Of a DNA stretch of 64,000 bases, positions 1 to 8,221 are shown in pieces. Origin of the DNA: CAXXOK01 sp963666755 (GTDB lineage Bacteria; Bacillota; Clostridia; Christensenellales; Aristaeellaceae); the NCBI GenBank assembly GCA_963666755.2, contig CAXXGW010000005.1, positions 1 to 64,000 of the forward strand. Reading direction: 5' to 3'. Positions within the stretch are counted from its first letter, which is position 1. Each line of letters begins with the position of its first letter. The notes beneath the pieces were generated by a model, which worked only from the letters and a program-made list of their open reading frames with translations, made no database searches and was not told where the DNA came from. A program made the translations under genes and the position numbers.

Positions 1-1292
1 GCAACGGCTACCCCACGGCGCGGCTGGCACGCCGCGTGCAGCGCAAAGCCCGCCGCGCCCGCAGCGAAGGTTACAAAGCTCAACTCCGCCAGATAGTAAA
101 AATCCGCCGAGGCAAACAGCAGCAGCGCGCCGTCCGCAAACACCGCCGTAACACAGCACAGCGCCACGGCCAGTACACTTGCGCCCTGCGCGTAGCGGCG
201 GGCCAGCCCGCACACCGCCCAGCCCGTAAAGCCGATGGCCAGCAGCGCCATCCACAGCGACGCATCGCGCGCGTTGGGCACGCGGCCGGTCAGCAAATGG
301 TAGGGGGCGTAGACCGTCAGCACCGGTGCGGGGCCGTAATACAGATAGAAGCGCCCGTTGTACAGCGCGTAATCAAAGGGGAAGTTCGTGCCGTTCTGGG
401 TGCGTTCGCTGGCGTCGTACGGGTTTTTAAGCGCGAGCAACCCGGGGTCGGGCGTGCGATCCACATCCAGCCGCCCGGCGCGCAGGGTTTCAAACAGCAC
501 GGCATAGGCGTCGGTGTGGCTTTCGGCAGCCTCGGCGTCGGACAAATCCTTGCCCAGCGGCTGGTCCGGAGCGATCCAGCCGCCCAGCACCACAGCAAAG
601 GCCATCAGCCCCACCAGCGGCAGCACCACCCACAGCCGGTGCGTCCAACGGTTGGGCACATACGGCGTGTGCACCTCGCGCAGGCACAGCACGCACAACG
701 CGAACAGCCACGCGCCAAAGGCAAGCCCCATCCGCACCGGCTGCCACACAAAGGGCAGCGGCGCGTTGAGGGTCACGGTGCGCAGGGTGAGCGCGCCGTC
801 GCCCGCGGGCTTCAGGCGCACGCGAAACAGCCCGACGCTCCCGGCGCTGTGCAGCGCGGCGCGGCTCACGCAAAGCGCCGGGTCGGAAGCCACGCAAGGC
901 TCGCTGTACACTTGCAGCGGCACAGCGGTGTTGGCCTGATCGGCGGTCAGCAGCGCGACGGTTACCACGCCTTCGCCCGCCAGTTCCACCGTTACGCTGC
1001 GCAGGGCCACACCCAGCGAATCGCACACCAGATCCACGGAGCGCCCGGCGGCTTTTGTCAGGTGGAAGCCCTCGGCATCCTGCGTTACAGGCACATCCGC
1101 CTCCGCGCGCAGGCGGCTGAGGGGCAGCGCCTCGGGGGTCAGGCCCATGGTCGCCAGCGCGGGCAGGTTGTGCAGCGCCTCGCCGCCCAGCGCGAGCAAT
1201 GCCGACGCCAGCAGCAAAAGCAAAAGGCGACGCCACAGACGCATGCCCGCCCAGCGGCCACGCACGCGGGCGCGCAGGGTTGCGCGCTGCAT
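1..1292 (-). CDS. Polytopic membrane protein, GT-C-like (partial, C-terminus outside window)
   Basis: An open frame of 430 codons runs off the left edge, so the C-terminus is missing. The ATG at 1292 follows AAAGGAGGCGAGGCCC, a strong ribosome site. Residues ~16-36 form a hydrophobic anchor (LLLLLLASALLALGG). Residues ~40-170 look extracytoplasmic and beta-rich, and several membrane helices follow. A loop carries NGTNFPFDYALYNGRFYLYYG followed by PAPVLTVYAPYHLLTG; aromatic-rich loops of this kind occur in membrane glycosyltransferases that use polyprenyl-phosphate sugars. It lies downstream of a sugar-modification cassette but behind a terminator, so it probably has its own promoter. A transferase role is inferred from topology and neighbours only. 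Confidence 0.7.
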   Translation of the reverse strand, partial: MQRATLRARVRGRWAGMRLWRRLLLLLLASALLALGGEALHNLPALATMGLTPEALPLSRLRAEADVPVTQDAEGFHLTKAAGRSVDLVCDSLGVALRSVTVELAGEGVVTVALLTADQANTAVPLQVYSEPCVASDPALCVSRAALHSAGSVGLFRVRLKPAGDGALTLRTVTLNAPLPFVWQPVRMGLAFGAWLFALCVLCLREVHTPYVPNRWTHRLWVVLPLVGLMAFAVVLGGWIAPDQPLGKDLSDAEAAESHTDAYAVLFETLRAGRLDVDRTPDPGLLALKNPYDASERTQNGTNFPFDYALYNGRFYLYYGPAPVLTVYAPYHLLTGRVPNARDASLWMALLAIGFTGWAVCGLARRYAQGASVLAVALCCVTAVFADGALLLFASADFYYLAELSFVTFAAGAAGFALHAACQPRRGVAV

Positions 1293-1351
1293 GGGCCTCG
1301 CCTCCTTTGTAAACGGATTTTGCTGAAATCGCAAGGATTGTCGCCGGGCAG

Positions 1352-1380
1352 GAAAAGGGGCGGGGCTTCGCCCCGCCCCA
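1352..1380 (-). terminator. Intrinsic terminator of the sugar cassette
   Basis: A 9-bp GC hairpin (GGGGCGGGG / CCCCGCCCC, loop CTTCG) is followed on the minus strand by TTTTCC. It sits between the end of the GtrA-like gene and the start of the next membrane protein gene. Confidence 0.7.
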
Positions 1381-1399
1381 GCTGTCAATAAACTCCGGC

Positions 1400-1600
1400 A
1401 AAGCGCGGTCGTCATACGCCCCACAGCGCCTGCGGCACTGTTCGCTCGCTTACACAGATGCGCTGCGGCGTAAGGCTTTTGGGGTTTTGACCCGGGCGTT
1501 CAAGCTTCGCAGGCTGCACTACCGTTTGCCTGCTCGTTTCACGCCCCGCCTGCGGGTCGCTTTCGCCTGCGGCGAAGCGGCCACTGGCCGCACGCTTCCC
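1400..1600 (+). repeat. Structured intergenic repeat, family A (copy 1)
   Basis: It contains AGCGCCTGCGGCACTGTTCG and GCTGCGGCGTAAGGCTTTTG, the hallmark blocks of a repeat found again near 7.8, 25.3, 36.1 and 40.3-40.9 kb. A second block (TTTCACGCCCCGCCTGCGGG) is shared with the 7.9-kb copy and, inverted, with 40.5 kb. No conserved reading frame is seen. The rest of the gap to 1668 carries two short hairpins (CAAGGGATTGCATCCCTTG and a CCAAGGG/CCCTTGG pair). Confidence 0.7.
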
Positions 1601-1668
1601 TTTGGCGCTAAAGCCCGCCAAGGGTTACCCCCTTGGAACCCGACAAGGGATTGCATCCCTTGACCCGC

Positions 1669-2139
1669 TTATTCCGGCTTATCGGTTTCAACGTCGGGCT
1701 TTGCCTTATGGCTGCGGAACGCCCAGTACTTATTCAGCACAAAATTGAGCGGGATGGTCACCAGCAGGCACACCAGCGGCGCGATGCCGGCGGGGATGCC
1801 GCAAGCCTCCACCAGCACGGTCAGCAGCGCGGTGCTCAGCAGAAAGGTGCTGCCGTAGGAAACGAACGCCTTCAGGTAGGCGCGCACGTGCGCCGCCGGG
1901 GTGCGCCGCTCGCCGCTGCGGAACACGTAACGGCTGTTCCAGAAATAGGCGTTGGAAACGCTCACCACAAAGCTGAGCACATTGCTGAGCTGGTAATGCC
2001 AGCCAAACCCGTAAAAGCAGAGCCAGTAAACCCCCAGCGAAATGAGCGTATTGCTGACGCCCACCAGCCCAAACTTGATAAACTGCACAAGCGCCGCGCC
2101 GCGCGGGCTGCCCTCCACCCGGCCAGCCAAGCCTTGCAT
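1669..2139 (-). CDS. GtrA-like membrane protein (probable polyprenyl-linked sugar flippase)
   Basis: A GtrA-family protein of about 156 residues with four predicted membrane helices. Key stretches are IKFGLVGVSNTLISLGVYWL, SNAYFWNSRYVFR and the C-terminal NFVLNKYWAFR; the repeated N-x-x-W/F-x-F-R pattern is typical of the family. GtrA proteins are thought to flip undecaprenyl-phosphate sugars made by a GtrB-like transferase, which is the gene just upstream. The start is uncertain. The ATG at 2139 has poor ribosome-site spacing. A well-placed ATG at 2150, overlapping the upstream stop as ATGA, is in a different frame, so a one-base deletion near the 5' end is possible. Last gene of the cassette. 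Confidence 0.75.
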   Translation of the reverse strand: MQGLAGRVEGSPRGAALVQFIKFGLVGVSNTLISLGVYWLCFYGFGWHYQLSNVLSFVVSVSNAYFWNSRYVFRSGERRTPAAHVRAYLKAFVSYGSTFLLSTALLTVLVEACGIPAGIAPLVCLLVTIPLNFVLNKYWAFRSHKAKPDVETDKPE

Positions 2140-2146
2140 TTTTGGA

Positions 2147-3104
2147 TCATGCCTTCTCCTCCGGCGCGGAGGCGGGCGCGCCGGTGTACCGCTCCTCAAT
2201 AATATAGGGCGGGCGGCGGCGCGAGGCATCAAACGTGCGCCACAGGTAGCCGCCCAGCAGGCCCAGCGTGAGCATGATCACCCCAAAGCTCATCAGGTTA
2301 AAGATGAACAGCATCGTCCAGCCTTCCACATGGGTCTGGTTGGTCAGCTTGGAAATGAGCGCGTCCAGCGCCCCACAGCACCGAGCCGACCACCGACAGC
2401 CCGCCCAGCACCGACACCATCGTAATGGGCACGGTGGAAAAGCTGAACAGCGTATCCGACACCAGCCGCAGCTTTTTACGCAGCGTCCAGCGGCTTTTGC
2501 CAATTTTACGGGCGCGGCGCAGGTACGTGACGGTGCCGGTTTGAAAGCCGCTCCACAGCACCTGCCCAGACAGCGCGGAGTTGGCCTCGTTCAGCCCCGC
2601 GAGCACGCCGATCACGCTGCGGTCCAGCAGAAACACGTCAAAACCCGTGCGCGGCATGGTGGGCAGGGCCACGCGGCGCGTAAGCCGGTAGTAGAGGTTG
2701 GCAAACCACTCCTGCGAGCGGCTTTCCTCCCGGCCCTCGCGCACCGCCAGCACAACGCGGTCGCCCGCAAGCCATTTTTGGTACATTTCCAGCAGCATCT
2801 CGGTCGGCTCCTGCAAATCGGCAGCCTTAACCACCGCGCAATCCCCGGTGGATTGGGTCAGCCCGCACAGCACGGCCGCGTCGCTGCCGAAATTGCGGCT
2901 CAGCCGGAACACCCGCACATGCGGGTCCTTGTCCGCCAGCCCGCGCAGGACTTCATAACTGTTATCGCCGGAGCCGTCGTCCACAAACACCAGCTCGTAG
3001 GTAAAATCCGGGCCTTCGACGATTTTTTCGCGCAGATCGGCATACAGCGGGGGCAGGTTCTCGGCGTTATAGTACACCGGGATCACGATGGACAGTTTAG
3101 GCAT
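2147..3104 (-). pseudogene. GtrB/DPM1-like family 2 glycosyltransferase, single-base frameshift
   Basis: The N-terminal part starts at ATG 3104 (MPKLSIVIPVYYNAENLPPL) and has the GT2 nucleotide-sugar fold: VFVDDGSGDNS and the AADLQEP metal region. It is a polyprenyl-phosphate glycosyltransferase by family. Near 2371-2375 the frame breaks in a G-rich run after VVGSVLWG. The C-terminal two-helix membrane domain (TMLFIFNLMSFGVIMLTLG ... RRPPYIIEERY) continues in another frame to a stop at 2147. One extra base would restore a protein of about 318 residues. The start overlaps the upstream FdtA-like gene by 8 bp. The break may be real decay, slippage or a sequencing error. Confidence 0.8.
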
Positions 3105-3514
3105 CGGCGTTGACCTCCCGCTCGAACTGCGTATAATCGCGGATGTATTCCGCCGCATCGTAATGCTCGCTGGCCAGCACCAGCAGCACCGAATCGGCGG
3201 AAAAATCGTACATGTCCTTCCAGACCATGCGGGGCAGGTAGATGCCCGTATGCGGGCGGTTGAGGGCGAAGGTGGCCTCGTTGCCCCGCCCGTCGCGCAC
3301 GCGCACCTTGCTGCGCCCCGCCACGTTGATCAGCACGAACGCCGTACGCCGGTTGGCGTGCTGCCCGCGCACCACGTCGGGGTCGGAGCCGTAACATATA
3401 AAAAACGCGCTGGATGGCAAACGGCACGCCGCCTTCGCCCTCCACCACCACCAGGTGGCCGCGCTCGTCCCCATGCTGGGCAAACTCCAGCATCCGCACG
3501 CCGTCCAGTTCCAT
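3097..3514 (-). pseudogene. FdtA/QdtA-like sugar 3,4-ketoisomerase (cupin), single-base frameshift
   Basis: The start (MELDGVRMLEFAQHGDERGH) reads to AIQRVF, where a run of six T on the minus strand (3400-3405) breaks the frame. The rest reads YGSDPDVVRGQHANRR ... GIYLPRMVWKDMYDFSADSV ... EHYDAAEYIRDY, the conserved RG-x-HA and P-x-M-W-x-x-MYDFS blocks of FdtA/WxcM cupins. Family members isomerise dTDP-4-keto-6-deoxyglucose to the 3-keto sugar for transamination. Removing one T restores a protein of about 138 residues. The gene sits between the acyltransferase and the GT2 gene, which fits a dTDP-3-amino-3,6-dideoxyhexose pathway. Confidence 0.75.
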
Positions 3515-3557
3515 GGTCGGTTTCCTCCCTTGCCCGCGCAGCCCTGCCCGCGGGGGG

Positions 3558-4559
3558 TCAGCGGTAGCGTTTGGTAAACAGCCGGTTGAGCGAGTGCTCG
3601 CAGCCGAAGCCTTCCTTGTTCTGGATCAGGCCGATGTTAAGCACATGCCCGTGGCGGAAGGTGCTGGTGCCCAGCGACACCTGCGAAGCGTGCAGCTCCA
3701 GCCCCGCGCGCAGCACCTGATCGTACAGGAAGGCCGAGGGGGAATAGCCGCCCAGCCGCGTATCCGAAGCCAGATACTGCGTGTGCAGCGTACGGGTCTG
3801 CGCAAAGTAAAACAAGCACGCCCCCGCCACCAGCGCGCCCGACGCGTCGCGCACGCCCAGAAAGCGGATTTCCTCCCGCAGGCGGGCGCAGGCAAAGTCG
3901 GTCAGCTCCGCAAGCGTATGCACCGGCACGGTGTTAAACTTTTGCATGTTCAGCGACAGCAGTTCGTAAAACGCCGTAAGCTCGGCCTCGCCGTTCAGCC
4001 ACGCGGCAGTCAGCCCCTGCGCCTCGGCGCGCTTGAGCTCGTAACGCTTGGTGGCGGAGTAACGCGCGCGCAGCGTTTCCGGCGTTTGCCCGGCCATGGG
4101 CACATAGGCGGAAATTTCGGTTTCCTGCGCGTAATCGCAGTAAAAAAGCGCGTACTCCAACAATTCCGTGGGGCGCGCGGCAAACAGCGCGGGCGTGATT
4201 TTCAGCTCGCAGGCACGGTAGCGCTGGCAGAGCCGCCCGTCCAGCGCCTGCACCAGCGCGATCACCTTATCGGCCTGCACCAGCCGTTTGGAAAGCACAA
4301 TCCCCCCGAAGGTGCTGCCGGGGTGCGCGCGGTACCACAGCTCGCCCTCCACCTCGCACTCGGCGGCGGGCACCACGGCCACCAGCTCGCCGTTGTCCAT
4401 GGCTACCATCAGCGACGCGTCCTGAAAGCGCCCCTCGGGGTGGTAGCTTAAAAAGCGGCGCGTCTGTAAAAATGTGCCGTTCTGGGATTCCTGCATTACA
4501 AAGCGATCCCAGCGCTCGGCCCATTCCGGCGTGTAAGGCACCAGGTTCAGCGCGGCCAT
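3558..4559 (-). CDS. FemAB/GNAT-type acyltransferase of the amino-sugar cassette
   Basis: A 333-residue protein with the GNAT/FemAB look: an N-terminal half with WDRFVMQESQNGTFLQTRRF and a C-terminal half with GVRDASGALVAGACLFYF and HTQYLASDTRLGGYSPSAF. It probably N-acylates the amino group installed by the neighbouring aminotransferase. Its start lies 4 nt after the aminotransferase stop, so the two are translationally linked. It is unlike the left-handed beta-helix FdtC type of acetyltransferase, so the acyl donor is open. The role is inferred from fold and operon. Confidence 0.7.
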   Translation of the reverse strand: MAALNLVPYTPEWAERWDRFVMQESQNGTFLQTRRFLSYHPEGRFQDASLMVAMDNGELVAVVPAAECEVEGELWYRAHPGSTFGGIVLSKRLVQADKVIALVQALDGRLCQRYRACELKITPALFAARPTELLEYALFYCDYAQETEISAYVPMAGQTPETLRARYSATKRYELKRAEAQGLTAAWLNGEAELTAFYELLSLNMQKFNTVPVHTLAELTDFACARLREEIRFLGVRDASGALVAGACLFYFAQTRTLHTQYLASDTRLGGYSPSAFLYDQVLRAGLELHASQVSLGTSTFRHGHVLNIGLIQNKEGFGCEHSLNRLFTKRYR

Positions 4560-4563
4560 CGGT

Positions 4564-5652
4564 TCACCCCTTAAAGGCGTTGATGCGCTCGATCACATAC
4601 GCCTGTTCGGCATCGGTCATGCCGTTGTACATGGGCAGGCTGAGCACCTCGGCGGCGTAGCGCTCCGCAATGGGGAATGCGCCCGGCGCGTAGCCCAGGT
4701 ACGCGTACGCCTCGCTCAGATGCGGCGGGATGGGGTAATGGATGCCCGTATCCACCCCGTCCTGCTTCAGGGCGGCGGCCAGCGCGTCCCGCCGGTCACA
4801 GTGCACCACAAACTGGTGCCAGGTGCTATCGGCCCCGGGGCGCAGACGCGGCAGCGCAAGCCCGGGCAGGCGCAGCTCCCGCAGGTAGCGGTCGGCCAGA
4901 CGGCAGCGCTCGGCGTTCAGTGCCTCCAAATGGCGCAGGCGCACGCGCAACAGCGCCGCCTGCAACTCGTCCAGGCGGCTGTTGGTGCCCACGGTTTCAA
5001 AGTGATAGTGCACACGGCTGCCGTAGTTGCGGAAGGTGCGGAATTTTTCCGCCAGCGCCGGATCATCGGTCACAATGGCGCCCGCATCGCCAAAGGCGCC
5101 CAGCCCCTTGGTGGGGTAAAAGCTGAAGCAGCCCACTGTGCCAAACGTGCCCAGCCGCCTGCCGTGAAAGGTGCTGCCGTGGCTTTGGGCGCAATCTTCC
5201 ACCACAAGCAGGTTGTGGCGGCGCGCCACATCCATGATCGTATCCATATCGCAGGCGGTGCCGTACAGATGCACCGCGAGGATGGCCCTGGTGCGCGGGG
5301 TCACGGCGGCTTCCAGCCGGGAAGCGTCGATGTTGTCAAACGCATCCGGCTCGACAAACACGGGGGTCGCGCCGTTCATGGTAATGCCCATCACGCAGGC
5401 GATGTACGCGTTGGAGCTGACCAGCACTTCGTCGCCCGGGCCGACGCCCAGCAGGCGGAAGGCGATCCACAGCGCGTCCAGCCCGTTACCCAGGCCCACG
5501 CACTGCGCCGCGCCGATATAGCGGGCAAATTCTTCCTCAAAGGCGGAAACCTCGCGGCCCAGCACATACCAGCCGCTGCGCAGCGCCTCCAGCGCGGCCT
5601 GCTCGTACTCCGGGGCGTACAGGTCGTATTGCCGTTTCAGGTTGCAAGCCAT
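4564..5652 (-). CDS. DegT/DnrJ/EryC1/StrS-family sugar aminotransferase
   Basis: 362 residues, the normal family length, from ATG 5652 (MACNLKRQYDLYAPEYEQAA). In-frame GTG 5655 and TTG 5661 are alternative starts with a better-placed AAAGAAGG. PLP-binding Lys182 lies in FSFYPTKGLGAFGDAG, and VVEDCAQSHGS carries the Asp/Gln cofactor residues. Closest in character to FdtB/QdtB enzymes, which transaminate dTDP-3-keto-6-deoxyhexoses with glutamate, in line with the FdtA-like gene downstream. First gene of a five-gene minus-strand operon with a strong promoter at 5698-5726. The exact sugar product cannot be read from sequence. Confidence 0.88.
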   Translation of the reverse strand: MACNLKRQYDLYAPEYEQAALEALRSGWYVLGREVSAFEEEFARYIGAAQCVGLGNGLDALWIAFRLLGVGPGDEVLVSSNAYIACVMGITMNGATPVFVEPDAFDNIDASRLEAAVTPRTRAILAVHLYGTACDMDTIMDVARRHNLLVVEDCAQSHGSTFHGRRLGTFGTVGCFSFYPTKGLGAFGDAGAIVTDDPALAEKFRTFRNYGSRVHYHFETVGTNSRLDELQAALLRVRLRHLEALNAERCRLADRYLRELRLPGLALPRLRPGADSTWHQFVVHCDRRDALAAALKQDGVDTGIHYPIPPHLSEAYAYLGYAPGAFPIAERYAAEVLSLPMYNGMTDAEQAYVIERINAFKG

Positions 5653-5697
5653 CACTTTCAAACGGGAAGGCCTTCTTTCGTCGGGGTGGAATACCCT

Positions 5698-5726
5698 ATT
5701 ATACCCAGCGCGCCTGTTTTTGTAAA
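5698..5726 (-). promoter_or_regulatory. SigA-type promoter of the sugar cassette
   Basis: On the minus strand, TTTACA (5721-5726), a 17-nt spacer and a perfect TATAAT (5698-5703). Confidence 0.75.
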
Positions 5727-5745
5727 GCCGCGGGGGCGCGGCGCG

Positions 5746-5774
5746 TTGCCAGCATAGCGGCCCCATGCTATAAT
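5746..5774 (+). promoter_or_regulatory. SigA-type promoter, divergent from the sugar cassette
   Basis: TTGCCA (5746-5751), 17 nt, TATAAT (5769-5774), 28 nt upstream of the ATG at 5803. Confidence 0.75.
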
Positions 5775-5802
5775 GGGCCTGACAACCCCAAAGGAGTACG
5801 GC

Positions 5803-7608
5803 ATGAAAACACTCGACGGCCTGAACCGCCAGGGCGAGCGCACCCGCTGGCTGCTGGCGGCCGCGCTGGCGCTGCTGTCGATGGGCGTAACGCTCGCGGT
5901 CAGCCGGCTGACGTTTGAAACCAACGACGATTGTTCCATTATCACGGTGGCGGCGGGGCTGCTGACCGGCAAACCCAGCCCAGCCACGGTGAGCACCGGC
6001 TACGGCTACGGCGCGCTGCTGGCGGCGCTGTACGGGCTGTGCGGCGCGGTTCCGTGGCATACGGTGCTGCTGCTCGCCTGTCAGTATGGCGCGCTGACCG
6101 CGCTTGCCATGGGCGCGCTGACCCTGTGCGCCGAAGCCGGCTTTGCCGCGTGGGTGGGGATTGCCGCTTACGCAAGCCTGTATATCGGTGTGCTTTTACC
6201 CTTTACGGCACAACTGCAATTTTCGGCGGTATCGGGGTTCGCGGCCACGGGGGCGCTGCTGCTGCTGGCCACGCTGCCAAATGACGCAGGCACGCGCGCG
6301 CGTGCGGCGCGTATCACGGCAGCCGCGCTGCTGTGGCTCGCGGCTTTTGGGCTGCGGCCCAACGTCGCGCTGATGCTCTGCCCGCTTTGGGCCCTGTGGG
6401 GCCTCGGCGCGCTAGTGCGCCGCGTGCCGCGCTGCCGGGCGCAGGCGCTGCTGGCCGTGGGCGCGCTGGCGATCACCGGCGCGCTTGCACTGACGGATCA
6501 GTCGCTATACGCGGCCGAGCCCGGCTGGGCCGCCTATACCGCCTTCGACCGCGAAGCGACTGCGCTGCTGGATTATCACACCGCGCCCCTCCCGGCGGAA
6601 GCGCTGCACACCGCCGCGCAGGCGGCAGGCTGGTCGGACGGGCTGTTGGGGCTGGCGCGCAACTGGTATTTCCTCGATGCCCGCATCCAGACCGATTCGC
6701 TGGCCCGCCTGAACGGGGCGCTGGCCGCGGCGCAGGCAACGGGCGGCGGGCTGGGCGCGGTGCTCAAGGCCACGGGCAGCGTGGCACGGCGTTACCCCAT
6801 GTTCGGCTGGAATCTGCTGGGCTGGGGGCTGGCGGCGCTCGCGGCCTGCGGCGTAGCGCTCAGGCGCAGGCAAGGCTGGCTCGCGGCGGAGCTGTTGGCT
6901 CGGCTGGGGTACGCGGTGCTGCTGATTGCCTATTTTTACGGAGTGCTGGGGCGTTTCCCGCTGCGGCTGGCCGTCGCAGTCGCAGCCCCGACCTACGCGC
7001 TGCTGTGGCCGGGCCTGGCCGCGGCACTTGCCCCCGGAGCGCAGGCGCTGCCGGAGGCATCGGCACAATTCAGGCCCCTTTCGGCCAACCTTGTTGCCAA
7101 ATGGAGCGAATCCCGCAAAGCGCCGACCCTGCGCCGCACGGCCGCACTGGCGCTTGCGGCGGCTCTGCTGGGCGGCGCGCTGACGTTCGCGCTCGACCCC
7201 GGGCACGGGCTGGCGCCCCGCTGGGCCACGGCACCCGATCAGACCAACGCAGCGCTGGCGGATGCAGTAAACACCTATGTGGCCGCGCACCCGGATACGG
7301 TGTTTGTAACCGACTATTGCCAGAACTTTGCGCCGACGGCGATCTATGCGCCGGGGCAGCTGCGCAATTTGCTATACTGGGGCAGCGGCATCAGCCGTTC
7401 GCCGGTGTGGCAGGCACAGCTTGCAGGGCTGGGAATGGAACAGTGGGATACGCAGGCGTATTTTGCGGCGGATACGCGGGTATTGCTGGTGGGGGGCGAA
7501 GGGCCGAGGTCGGCGCTGGAGCAGTATCTCAGGGCGGATTATGGCTTGACGAAATTGGCCGAAGTAGAGAAAACAGCGGCGTTTACGGTGTATCAGGCCA
7601 TACGGTAG
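5803..7608 (+). CDS. Large polytopic membrane protein, GT-C-like, function unknown
   Basis: 601 residues from ATG 5803, preceded by AAAGGAGTACGGC. The first helix is followed by the loop motif LTFETNDDCSI, an acidic ND pair in the first external loop as in membrane-embedded GT-C transferases. About ten Leu/Ala-rich helices follow, then a C-terminal extracytoplasmic domain of ~150 residues (VTDYCQNFAPTAIYAPGQLR, LLYWGSGISRSPVWQ). It has its own promoter, diverging from the sugar cassette, and ends in a strong terminator. A surface-glycan role is a guess from position and topology. I do not recognise a named family. Confidence 0.7.
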   Translation: MKTLDGLNRQGERTRWLLAAALALLSMGVTLAVSRLTFETNDDCSIITVAAGLLTGKPSPATVSTGYGYGALLAALYGLCGAVPWHTVLLLACQYGALTALAMGALTLCAEAGFAAWVGIAAYASLYIGVLLPFTAQLQFSAVSGFAATGALLLLATLPNDAGTRARAARITAAALLWLAAFGLRPNVALMLCPLWALWGLGALVRRVPRCRAQALLAVGALAITGALALTDQSLYAAEPGWAAYTAFDREATALLDYHTAPLPAEALHTAAQAAGWSDGLLGLARNWYFLDARIQTDSLARLNGALAAAQATGGGLGAVLKATGSVARRYPMFGWNLLGWGLAALAACGVALRRRQGWLAAELLARLGYAVLLIAYFYGVLGRFPLRLAVAVAAPTYALLWPGLAAALAPGAQALPEASAQFRPLSANLVAKWSESRKAPTLRRTAALALAAALLGGALTFALDPGHGLAPRWATAPDQTNAALADAVNTYVAAHPDTVFVTDYCQNFAPTAIYAPGQLRNLLYWGSGISRSPVWQAQLAGLGMEQWDTQAYFAADTRVLLVGGEGPRSALEQYLRADYGLTKLAEVEKTAAFTVYQAIR

Positions 7609-7612
7609 CAAT

Positions 7613-7654
7613 GCAAAGAGGGGCAGGGGATGAAATCTCCTGCCCCCTCTTTGC
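7613..7654 (+). terminator. Strong hairpin terminator
   Basis: GCAAAGAGGGGCAGG pairs with CCTGCCCCCTCTTTGC across an 11-nt loop, just after the membrane protein stop at 7608. Confidence 0.7.
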
Positions 7655-7749
7655 GCGATCTTGCGGCTGGAGGTTTGAGTGCCGAAAGGGAGCAGTGCCT
7701 CCTGCACTGCCGCCAATTTCGACAGAAAAAGCGGGAATGCGCATCGCAT

Positions 7750-7960
7750 CCCCGCCGGGGCTGTCGAAAAACCGGCAAAGTCACACCGCCATTCGCCTCA
7801 GAACGCCTGTGGCGGTGTTCACTCACTTTCGTTAAAACGCTGCGGTATAAAGCTTTGAGGTTCTATTTGGGAGGTCATGCTTCACAGGCTGCACTGCCGT
7901 TTGCCAACTCGTTTCACGCCCTGCCTTCGGGTCGCTTTCGCCTGCGGCGAAGCGACAGGA
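7750..7960 (+). repeat. Structured intergenic repeat, family A (copy 2)
   Basis: The sequence runs CTGTCGAAAAACCGGCAAAG, CGCCTGTGGCGGTGTTCACT and CACTGCCGTTTGCC, closing with CGCTTTCGCCTGCGGCGAAG. It is diverged from the copies at 40.6-40.9 kb but has the same block order, and it shares the final block with 1.5 kb. It lies in the gap 7655-8221, which holds no gene. Confidence 0.65.
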
Positions 7961-8026
7961 AAAGCGGGGGTGCGCATCGCATCCCCGCCCAGACCGTTGA
8001 CAAACCCCTTAAAGATACCAGGAAGC

Positions 8027-8149
8027 AGCCTGCTCAAAAAGGTTCAGATGCGCGAAGCCAAACCGGATCAGGGCGGGAGCGTACACGGACGTACGTGACC
8101 GCCCTGATCCGGTGCAGGCGACAAAGCAGATGGGCCTTTTTCAGCAGGC
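8027..8149 (+). repeat. 123-bp palindromic element (copy 1)
   Basis: It begins AGCCTGCTCAAAAAGG and ends CCTTTTTCAGCAGGCT, terminal inverted repeats of 16 bp with one mismatch. Inside, CCGGATCAGGGCGG pairs with CCGCCCTGATCCGG around a loop holding ACGTACGT. A copy differing at about one position lies inverted at 54726-54848. No reading frame is evident. Confidence 0.85.
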
Positions 8150-8221
8150 TGAACGGGGGTGCGCATCGCATCCCCGCCGTGTTGATGAATCCTGTGGCTG
8201 GGCAGCCCCGGCGTGCGCCGA

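Noticed and set aside
36..1391. A 451-codon plus-strand open frame
   Set aside because: Arg/His/Gln-rich composition, no ribosome site, and it lies opposite the membrane protein gene, which has a strong ribosome site and hydrophobic helices. It is a GC-rich antisense shadow.
2147..3514. Programmed ribosomal frameshifting in the FdtA- and GtrB-like genes
   Set aside because: No slippery heptamer with a downstream pseudoknot in the right register. A simple indel explains both.
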